A DNA stretch of 14,718 nucleotides from Desulfobulbaceae bacterium UBA2213 (GTDB lineage Bacteria; Desulfobacterota; Desulfobulbia; Desulfobulbales; Desulfocapsaceae), in the NCBI GenBank assembly GCA_002327225.1, contig DCUN01000016.1:8225-22942 (forward strand), read 5' to 3'. Shown here piece by piece: positions 7,614 to 12,987 of this stretch (its first letter is position 1; each line of letters starts with the position of its first letter). The translations under genes were made by a program, and so were the position numbers. The notes under the pieces were generated by a model, which worked only from the letters and a program-made list of their open reading frames with translations, was not told the origin of the DNA and searched no databases.

Positions 7614-7635
7614 GTAGGAGCGGCCTTGGCCGCGA
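7614..7635 (+). repeat. Single REP-like palindrome
   Basis: GTAGGAGCGGCCTTGGCCGC followed by GA. It has the same frame as the arms of the element at 4529-4588 (GTAGGAGCG..CTTG..CGCGA), but the stem bases differ in a compensated way: GAGC/GCTC there, GGCC/GGCC here. It lies just after the platform gene and may act as a 3' stabiliser or weak terminator; there is no T-run after it. Confidence 0.7.
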
Positions 7636-7698
7636 TAAACTGCGGAAATATTGTAAAACGCTGAAATAGAGAGGTCTTATTTTCTCAGGGCATCAGGT

Positions 7699-7914
7699 TT
7701 ATAATGCCGTGATGAATTCCTCGGGAGATACGTCGGCCTGCCGGAGAACACCGGCAAGGGTTCCAGCTTTGATTTCGCTGTGCATTGGCACTACACAACC
7801 TTTCGAGCCACGCCGCATGATGAGGTGGCTACCGGACTGACGAATCTTCACAAAACCCAGACGTTCAAGCGCTCTGATAGCGACCGCCCCGGAAACGTGA
7901 GGCAGTTTAGGCAT
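7699..7914 (-). CDS. hicA: HicA toxin (YcfA-like mRNA interferase)
   Basis: Predicted 71-residue toxin of a HicBA module. HicA proteins have a double-stranded-RNA-binding fold and cleave mRNA with a conserved His. The sequence has the family pattern: SGAVAIRALERLGF, then the catalytic-His motif GSHLIMRR with His30, then VPMHSEIKAGTLAGVLRQAD in the C-terminal part, ending in the short helix SPEEFITAL. The length is normal. The ATG overlaps the end of the antitoxin gene by eight bases, so the two are translationally coupled with the antitoxin first. It looks intact. Confidence 0.92.
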   Translation of the reverse strand: MPKLPHVSGAVAIRALERLGFVKIRQSGSHLIMRRGSKGCVVPMHSEIKAGTLAGVLRQADVSPEEFITAL

Positions 7915-8113
7915 GAGCGGGAACGCTGAACATTGTCACCAAGGGATGTCCGGGAGCGGGAAGTGGAAACTCGGACAAATAGAGTGTAGTCGCCTCAGTT
8001 AGATTCGCAATCGCCTCTTCAACTGTTTCACCTTGGGTGGTCGTCCCCGTTTCTGGATTCAGGGCAACATACCCACCTTCTTCGGCATGTGTAAGGACTG
8101 CAGTGAGTTCCAT
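7907..8113 (-). CDS. hicB: HicB-family antitoxin, short form
   Basis: Predicted 68-residue antitoxin that neutralises HicA. The N-terminal HicB (partial RNase H-like) pattern is visible: AVLTHAEEGGYVALNPETGT, then TQGETVEEAIANLTEATTLYL. The C-terminal DNA-binding domain (ribbon-helix-helix or HTH) of long HicB proteins is absent; the protein ends soon after, with PLVTMFSVPAHA. Short HicBs of this length are common, so this need not be a truncation, but autoregulation by direct DNA binding is less obvious. AGGAG (complement of 8121-8125) lies seven bases before the ATG. The upstream side carries a MITE-like repeat from about 8146. Confidence 0.9.
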   Translation of the reverse strand: MELTAVLTHAEEGGYVALNPETGTTTQGETVEEAIANLTEATTLYLSEFPLPAPGHPLVTMFSVPAHA

Positions 8114-8120
8114 GGATTAG

Positions 8121-8125
8121 CTCCT
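8121..8125 (-). promoter_or_regulatory. hicB: Ribosome binding site of hicB
   Basis: On the minus strand AGGAG stands seven bases before the hicB ATG (8113). It is one of the clearest Shine-Dalgarno sequences in the window and confirms the start of the short antitoxin. Confidence 0.6.
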
Positions 8126-8157
8126 GGGAAAAGGCTCATTATTACGAGGCTCTTGCA

Positions 8158-8214
8158 AAGTGACAAATATGTCATTCCCGAGTGTTTTTGTCGGGAATGA
8201 CATATTTGTCACTT
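8158..8214. repeat. Perfect 24-bp inverted repeat (hairpin)
   Basis: Bases 8158-8181 and 8191-8214 are exact reverse complements with a nine-base loop (GTGTTTTTG). The stem starts AAGTGACAAATATGTCATTC. It is the largest hairpin in the window and lies inside the MITE-like element. There is no T-run directly after either arm, so it is not a standard intrinsic terminator. Confidence 0.85.
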
Positions 8215-8227
8215 CAGCCTGTTATAA

Positions 8228-8247
8228 ATTCCCGCCTACGCGGGAAT
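8228..8247. repeat. ATTCCCGC-CTAC-GCGGGAAT palindrome
   Basis: Eight perfect base pairs around a four-base loop. It is of the same type as the intergenic ATTCCC...GGGAAT repeats (for example dRS3-like units in Neisseria) and shares GGGAATGACAT with the neighbouring 24-bp hairpin. Confidence 0.65.
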
Positions 8248-8320
8248 GACATTTCTGGGACTTAATTCGTCATTTTGCAAGAGACTCTTACGTAATCTGG
8301 GATTGGCGCTCAATAGACGT

Positions 8321-8351
8321 TATGGTCGTTCCCTCGAAGGGAACGACCATA
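8321..8351. repeat. Perfect 14-bp palindrome downstream of the pilin gene
   Basis: TATGGTCGTTCCCT at 8321-8334 pairs exactly with 8338-8351 around the loop CGA. On the minus strand it begins about 30 bases after the pilin stop, a position suiting a 3' end structure or a transcript stabiliser. Neither side is followed by a T-run, so it is called a hairpin and not a terminator. Confidence 0.6.
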
Positions 8352-8381
8352 ATCTTTATAGCAATGGATAAGACAGTTTGT

Positions 8382-8789
8382 TTATAGATAAGTTAAAGTT
8401 AATACGGCCTTGGAATCTGCATCTTCGTCGGCTGTAACTGTAATAGTGGGAATTTTAGTATCAGGCAATGCGGGGCCTATAATAGTATCAGCAGCAGAGG
8501 TCCAACCCTCTGGTGTTCCATCAAGTGCCGCTAACAGGGTGGCGCCATCACCAATTACTGGAAGTCCCTTACCAACTAAATTAGCGGCAAAGTTAACAGC
8601 TGCCGCCCCCTGGGCTGCCCCATAAACTCCCTCGGCTGCTGCCACGCCAGCCTCTTGCTGTATGTCCTGGTATTTGGGGATGGCGACCACGGCCAGGATG
8701 CCGAGGATGACGATGACCATGATGAGCTCGATCAGGGTAAAGCCTTTCTGGTTGTTTACAATCGATAGGTGAGTTGCTGTTTGTTTCAT
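8382..8789 (-). CDS. Type IV prepilin / pseudopilin-like protein
   Basis: Predicted 135-residue prepilin. A 16-residue leader ending QKG is followed by the class III cleavage/methylation motif FTLIELIMVIVILGILAVVA with Glu5, so a prepilin peptidase should cut after Gly16 and methylate Phe1. The mature chain would be 119 residues. The motif continues IPKYQDIQQEAGVAAAEGVY and then an Ala/Gly-rich segment, a pattern reminiscent of MshA-type major pilins. The C-terminal half is small, acidic, has no Cys (so no disulfide-bounded loop), and ends VLTLTYL. The start is the ATG at 8789, because AAGGAG lies five bases before it; an in-frame GTG at 8804 sits upstream of that Shine-Dalgarno. It is a plausible substrate of the assembly operon at 1-7597, from which it is separated by the hicBA/repeat segment and opposite in strand. 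Confidence 0.88.
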   Translation of the reverse strand: MKQTATHLSIVNNQKGFTLIELIMVIVILGILAVVAIPKYQDIQQEAGVAAAEGVYGAAQGAAAVNFAANLVGKGLPVIGDGATLLAALDGTPEGWTSAADTIIGPALPDTKIPTITVTADEDADSKAVLTLTYL

Positions 8790-8794
8790 CTTTT

Positions 8795-8800
8795 CTCCTT
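8795..8800 (-). promoter_or_regulatory. Ribosome binding site deciding the prepilin start
   Basis: AAGGAG on the minus strand, five bases before the ATG at 8789. It decides against the upstream GTG at 8804, which would place this sequence inside the coding region. Confidence 0.6.
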
Positions 8801-8947
8801 GCACTGCATGCTAACGTTCTTTGTAAATTACCAGCCTTTCCGATGTCGCTTGAAATACTGGCGTGAATTACTTCCCTTGCCTTCAAACTGAGGTCAGTCT
8901 TTATTCTTTATCGTCTCAATTGCAAATTTTCTTAATATAATCATATA

Positions 8948-8981
8948 TACAATAATAATATTTCTGGCAATTATTATTGTA
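8948..8981. repeat. AT-rich 12-bp hairpin between prepilin and phosphoglycerol-transferase genes
   Basis: TACAATAATAAT (8948-8959) and ATTATTATTGTA (8970-8981) are perfect reverse complements with a ten-base loop. It lies some 54 bases after the stop of the minus-strand gene ending at 9035 and within the AT-rich upstream region of the prepilin gene. It could be a weak terminator or a regulatory structure. The rest of 8790-9034 holds no gene. Confidence 0.45.
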
Positions 8982-9034
8982 CGCTGAGCCTGTCGCTTGG
9001 TGTCGGGTTGGCATCAGCATAAACCGCAACCATC

Positions 9035-10906
9035 CTAGCGGACAAGAGACTCCGCTGTCTCTTTGGCTGCCACTGCTGTTCTTGCCGCTGCCAGCTGGGA
9101 TGATTTTGTCGGCACGGGCAGACTGTACTGTTTTCCCTGGAAGATATCAATGCCGACAGTCAGGATCTGGTCCAGCCATGCGGTTGAGGCGCTGCAGGTT
9201 GGTGACTCCTTTGTCTCTTTACACATCTCGATCTTATCAGGGGCGCTGTTGATGAAGTGGACACCCCACAGGGGACGAACCCCGGCGCCGGTTTCGCTTC
9301 CGGCATAGCTCATGATGGTCGGCTCGCTGATCCCCAGCAACTCAAGAATCCTGCCCGGAAGCTGATAGAGGGGGAGGCTCCCTGCGCTCACTGGACCGCG
9401 CTTGCCATCGATGATGATGAGCGGGGTACTCACATAGGTGAGAAACATCTCGGGGGTGAACTGGTCACGGGTCGCGGCCAGAGTGCCGGCCTCCACATAG
9501 CCCTGAAAGTTGCCGCCGAGGAAGGGGAGGTGGTCGCCGAAGGCAACGATGAGGGCGTCCGGGTCGCTTCGGCGGAGATCATCCAGAAAGGCCATCAGCT
9601 CCTTGGCCTTGTAGTGGGCGGCGTTGGCATACGATTCGAGTTCCGGGGTTGTGCATTCTCCCACGCAGTGAATGACCTGCGGTCTCGACTCGCTGCGGGG
9701 GTAAAGGTTGGAACCATCCCAGTGACCGAAGTAGGTGATGATATAGTTGAACACCGCTTTCGTCGGCTCTTTCCGCTGGGCCGACTTTTCCATAACCTGC
9801 CGGTACAAGGAGCTGTCTGCAAGGAAACCCCGGTTCATGTCGTCCAGGTTGAAATCATTCTTGGACCAGTAGGTCTTGAACCCCAGCCGCCTGTAGGCAT
9901 TGGTTCGATTCCAGAAGGCGGGGATGTTGGGGTGGGAGACCACGGAGTCATAGTCGTGTTCCTCCAGGATGGTAGGCAGGCATGGCGCCGCATTGATCAG
10001 CCTCCGTTCAAATTTGACGTCATCATGTACCACCGGGAAGCCGCACAGGCTTTCGAATTCGGCGTTAGCCGTGTACCCGCCAAAGACCGGGCTCATGATC
10101 GTTGAATGACCGGTGGCCTGCCACAACTCTCTGAACGCAAGGGGCAGCGGATCCTGGTTAAATCGGATTCCTTTGAGCAGAAGCGGGTCCCAGAAGGATT
10201 CAAGGAGGATGACATAGACGTTTCGAGGGTTCTGGGCAGCGGTCGAGACATTGGAGGAAGATCCTGCCAGCAGGGAAGAGGCGGCACTCAGGGCCTTGTG
10301 TCTGTCCGGCGGCGACTCACTATCACGGAAGAAACGGGCTGTTTCGTGAAGGGAGTAGAGGGTTGCCCCACGGCGAAGGTAGTTGGAACGCTGATCCCAG
10401 ACGGAGTTGCCAACGCGCTTGTCGAGTGCGGCGACGATCGGTTTCGGGTAATGGATCAGGATAAGTCCCAGGGCCAGGAAGAGTCCCAGAGACAGCCAGG
10501 CGCGATAACGTCTGAAGTGAAAGTTGAAGAGCAGCAGTCCGGCCAGGCCGGCCAATGCCCCGCCGACCAGCAGGCGTTGCCAGCCATTGAGGATAAGCAG
10601 GAGAGAGCGCAGTGCGTAGACGTCATCGGGCACCATAGGGCCGCCAAAAAAGGAAAGCTTTACCGCATTGCCGATGTAGAGGATTCCAATTATCAGCCAC
10701 TGGAGGGCGATAAAGGTCCAGATGCGGCGCGACAGGAAAAAAAGGAGGTAGGAAATGGCCAGGAGAAGAGGAAAGTCCCGGTTCATGGCCTGAGAATAAA
10801 GGCTGACGGAGAAGAAGGACTTGCTGACCAGGTAGGCCAGGTAATAGGCCACTCCCGTTGAAATAGCAGGGAGGATCAAGGTAAGGATACGAGATCTTTT
10901 CGACAT
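9035..10906 (-). CDS. LTA synthase-family sulfatase / phosphoglycerol transferase-like membrane enzyme
   Basis: Predicted 623-residue inner-membrane enzyme of the alkaline phosphatase superfamily, LtaS/OpgB/EptA-like side. About five hydrophobic helices fill residues 8-152; the rest is a large extracytoplasmic catalytic domain. Motifs in order: VYVILLESFWDP (metal ligand Glu236), MSPVFGGYTANAEFESLCGF with the predicted nucleophile Thr279 in the GGxTxxxEFE context, SHPNIPAFWNRTNAYRRLGF (His325), YIITYFGHWDG (His395) and ALIVAFGDHLPFLGG (Asp458, His459). In LtaS such a set transfers glycerol phosphate from phosphatidylglycerol; in Gram-negatives relatives decorate periplasmic glucans or lipids. 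The real acceptor is not known here. The C-terminal ~80 residues contain Cys and an Ala-rich end. The ATG at 10906 has no clear Shine-Dalgarno sequence. It appears to be a single-gene unit. Confidence 0.85.
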   Translation of the reverse strand: MSKRSRILTLILPAISTGVAYYLAYLVSKSFFSVSLYSQAMNRDFPLLLAISYLLFFLSRRIWTFIALQWLIIGILYIGNAVKLSFFGGPMVPDDVYALRSLLLILNGWQRLLVGGALAGLAGLLLFNFHFRRYRAWLSLGLFLALGLILIHYPKPIVAALDKRVGNSVWDQRSNYLRRGATLYSLHETARFFRDSESPPDRHKALSAASSLLAGSSSNVSTAAQNPRNVYVILLESFWDPLLLKGIRFNQDPLPLAFRELWQATGHSTIMSPVFGGYTANAEFESLCGFPVVHDDVKFERRLINAAPCLPTILEEHDYDSVVSHPNIPAFWNRTNAYRRLGFKTYWSKNDFNLDDMNRGFLADSSLYRQVMEKSAQRKEPTKAVFNYIITYFGHWDGSNLYPRSESRPQVIHCVGECTTPELESYANAAHYKAKELMAFLDDLRRSDPDALIVAFGDHLPFLGGNFQGYVEAGTLAATRDQFTPEMFLTYVSTPLIIIDGKRGPVSAGSLPLYQLPGRILELLGISEPTIMSYAGSETGAGVRPLWGVHFINSAPDKIEMCKETKESPTCSASTAWLDQILTVGIDIFQGKQYSLPVPTKSSQLAAARTAVAAKETAESLVR

Positions 10907-11354
10907 GTGTTGGGGTGCAATAAGGGAAGAAGTTTCAGGGATGAGGAAATGTTGAAGGGGCGTTACCAGGGAAGTATGCTCACCCCTGGTTATTTCCTGA
11001 TTCTGCCATTCAGATAATGATATGTGTGTGGCACTTCAACGAAATAAAAAATGGCACTATTGAGCTTGGTCAGTGCTGAATCTTAAGTACAAAGTAAGCA
11101 TTTTTTTTCGAGAAACAAGAATTCGTTTTTTTCATCAGAGCGGGATATGCGCCCCAAGAAGGTGGAGGGACAGGGGGTTGCGACAAAGACTTCTTGCTTT
11201 CCGATGCGTGATGCATATAGTTCTCACCAGATTAAGCTTGCACCTCTGTCTTTCCTCGTGCTAAAATTCAGGCCTTTTTCCACTCAGTGCAAAGAGTTGC
11301 CTGAGTACTACGCATTCAAAATCAGCATATTCTTACGTAAAAAGAGATTTTATT
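10907..11354. other. Intergenic region between divergent genes
   Basis: About 450 bases between the minus-strand LTA synthase-like gene and the plus-strand ABC-F gene. No convincing gene: the only open frame of size starts at 11147 and runs into the ABC-F gene in another frame. There is an imperfect palindrome ACCAGGG (10965-10971) with CCCTGGT (10984-10990), which could be an operator, and A/T-rich tracts at about 11041-11050 and 11101-11132. The region must hold at least the promoters of both genes. Confidence 0.5.
11238..11267 (+). promoter_or_regulatory. Possible sigma70-type promoter of the ABC-F gene
   Basis: TTGCAC at 11238-11243 and TAAAAT at 11262-11267, 18 bases apart, would start a transcript about 80 bases before the ABC-F ATG. 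The -35 box is weak and a second candidate exists (TTGCTT at 11194-11199 with TATAGT at 11216-11221, 16 bases apart). It is a guess from consensus only. Confidence 0.25.
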
Positions 11355-12968
11355 ATGATCAATGCCTCCAACGTCGCCCTCTCTTATGGCAAGAGGGTTA
11401 TCTTTCAGGATGTCAATATCAAATTCACCCCCGGCAATTGTTATGGGTTGATCGGTGCCAACGGGGCCGGCAAGTCCACCTTCCTCAAGATCCTGGCCGG
11501 AGATTTTCCGCCGGACAAGGGAGAGATCTCCGTGAGCCCCAGGGAGCGGATCGCCATGCTCAGGCAGGACCATTTTGCCTTTGACGAGGAGACAGTGCTC
11601 AATACGGTGATCAAGGGGCATGCCCGTTTATACGATTTGATGGCCGAGCGCGAGGCCTTGTATGCCAAGGCCGATTTTACCGAAGCAGACGGCATCCGCA
11701 GCGGAGAGCTGGAGGCGGAATTCGGTGAGATGAACGGCTATGAGGCGGAGTCGGAGGCCTCTGTGCTCCTCAGTGGTCTGGGGATCACCGAAGAACTCCT
11801 GCACAAAAAGATGAAGGAGCTCGAGGGCGGCGAAAAGGTGCGGGTACTCCTGGCCCAGGCCCTGTTCGGTAATCCGGACATTCTCTTGCTCGATGAGCCG
11901 ACCAATCATCTGGATCTGCAGTCGATTACCTGGCTTGAGGACTTTCTTGCCCGTTTCCAGAATACGGTGATCATCGTTTCCCATGATCGTCATTTTCTCA
12001 ATCAGGTCTGTACTCACGTGGCCGACATTGATTTCGGCAAGGTTCAGATCTATGTCGGCAACTATGACTTCTGGTATCAGGCCAGTCAGCTCAGCCTGAA
12101 GCAGCGGCAGAGCGACAATAAAAAGGTGACGGACAAGGCCAAGGAACTCAAGGAATTCATCCTCCGTTTTTCCGCCAACGCCTCCAAATCCAAGCAGGCC
12201 ACCTCGCGCAAAAAACTGCTGGATAAGCTGCAGATTGAGGATATGCCGGTTTCTTCCCGCAAGTACCCTTTTGTCTCATTCAAGGCGGGGCGCCCTTGCG
12301 GTGATATCATCCTCGAGGTCAAGGGGCTTTCCAAGACGATTGACGGGGTCACTCTGTTTCAAGACTTTGATTTTACCCTGCGCCAGGGGGACAAGGTTGC
12401 CTTTGTCGGCACCAACGGTGTGGCCAAGACAGCCTTTTTCCAGATCCTGGTTGGCGAACTCGAAGCGGACAGCGGCACCTTCCGCTGGGGGGTGACCATG
12501 AGTCATTCCTATTTTCCCATGGACAACAGCGTCTATTTCACCCAGGATATGGCGCTGGTTGACTGGCTGGGGCAGTACACCCCGATCACCGAGGGCGAGA
12601 CCTTTGCCCGCGGCTTCCTCGGCAAGATGCTCTTTTCAGGCGATGAGGCCCTGAAGAAGACCAGCGTTCTTTCAGGGGGCGAGCGGGTGCGCTGCATGCT
12701 CTCCAAAATGATGCTCTCGGATGCCAATGCCCTGATCCTCGATGAGCCCACCAATCATCTCGACCTGGAATCGATCACCGCCCTCAATGACGCCCTCATC
12801 GCCTTTCCCGAGGTGCTGCTTTTTGCCTCCCATGATCATCAGTTTGTCAACACTGTGGCCAACAGGATTGTAGAGTTCCTGCCCGGCGGGGTGATTGACA
12901 AGATGATGCCTTTTGATGACTATCTGGAAGATGAGTCTGTAGCCCGGATGCGGGAGCAGTTTGCCTGA
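11355..12968 (+). CDS. ABC-F family ATPase (YbiT/YkpA-like)
   Basis: Soluble protein of 537 residues with two fused ABC domains and no membrane segment, so an ABC-F translation factor type that acts at the ribosomal E site, not a transporter. First domain: Walker A GANGAGKST at 34-42, signature LEGGE at 156-160, Walker B/D-loop ILLLDEPTNHLD and switch SHDRHF. A linker of about 70 residues, rich in Lys/Gln/Ser (about 240-305), is the P-site tRNA-interacting arm. Second domain: Walker A GTNGVAKTA at 352-360, signature LSGGE at 439-443, ALILDEPTNHLD and SHDHQF. Ala357 stands where Gly is usual, and the first signature has Glu157 for Ser. Both Walker Lys residues and both catalytic Glu residues are present. 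The second-domain pattern (VAKTA) recalls the YkpA/YbiT branch. The start has only a weak AAGAG. It converges with pyk, 19 bases apart. Confidence 0.9.
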   Translation: MINASNVALSYGKRVIFQDVNIKFTPGNCYGLIGANGAGKSTFLKILAGDFPPDKGEISVSPRERIAMLRQDHFAFDEETVLNTVIKGHARLYDLMAEREALYAKADFTEADGIRSGELEAEFGEMNGYEAESEASVLLSGLGITEELLHKKMKELEGGEKVRVLLAQALFGNPDILLLDEPTNHLDLQSITWLEDFLARFQNTVIIVSHDRHFLNQVCTHVADIDFGKVQIYVGNYDFWYQASQLSLKQRQSDNKKVTDKAKELKEFILRFSANASKSKQATSRKKLLDKLQIEDMPVSSRKYPFVSFKAGRPCGDIILEVKGLSKTIDGVTLFQDFDFTLRQGDKVAFVGTNGVAKTAFFQILVGELEADSGTFRWGVTMSHSYFPMDNSVYFTQDMALVDWLGQYTPITEGETFARGFLGKMLFSGDEALKKTSVLSGGERVRCMLSKMMLSDANALILDEPTNHLDLESITALNDALIAFPEVLLFASHDHQFVNTVANRIVEFLPGGVIDKMMPFDDYLEDESVARMREQFA

Positions 12969-12987
12969 TTCCGCTAAGCAGGTTGAC

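Larger units (their letters stand above)
8146..8287. mobile_element. MITE-like element with terminal inverted repeats
   Basis: The ends 8146-8160 (GAGGCTCTTGCAAAG) and 8273-8287 (TTTTGCAAGAGACTC) are reverse complements at 13 of 15 positions. Immediately outside lie ATTACG at 8141-8146 and CGTAAT at 8291-8296, which extend the symmetry. The element has no coding capacity. Inside are a perfect 24-bp hairpin (8158-8214) and a smaller one (8228-8247), both built on the motif CGGGAATGACAT (8192-8203 and 8241-8252). The ATTCCCGC..GCGGGAAT style is a widespread bacterial intergenic repeat. A non-autonomous element is the best reading, but no target-site duplication could be confirmed. Confidence 0.55.

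Noticed and set aside
7689..7708. Terminator after hicA (GGCAT...ATGCC)
   Set aside because: Only five base pairs, half of it inside the coding end, and no T-run follows on the minus strand.
8141..8381. CRISPR array
   Set aside because: The repeats are palindromic and irregularly spaced with different stems; no regular direct repeat with unique spacers and no cas genes.
8382..8789. Electrically conductive (aromatic-rich) pilin
   Set aside because: Only about six aromatic residues in 119 of the mature chain (F1, Y24, Y40, F51, W80, Y118), with none clustered in the N-terminal helix.
8790..8804. GTG start of the prepilin at 8804
   Set aside because: It would include its own Shine-Dalgarno AAGGAG in the coding region; the ATG at 8789 is correctly spaced.
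8790..9034. Sigma54 promoter for the prepilin gene
   Set aside because: I looked for the GG/GC (-24/-12) pattern on the minus strand and found no acceptable match.
9257..10861. Two long plus-strand frames (282 and 251 codons) opposite the LTA synthase-like gene
   Set aside because: They are antisense to a gene with complete catalytic motifs, and their products are low-complexity without recognisable domains.
11147..11584. Open frame of 145 codons before and into the ABC-F gene
   Set aside because: Its second half overlaps the ABC-F gene in another frame and reads as a shadow; the first half shows no domain and no Shine-Dalgarno sequence.
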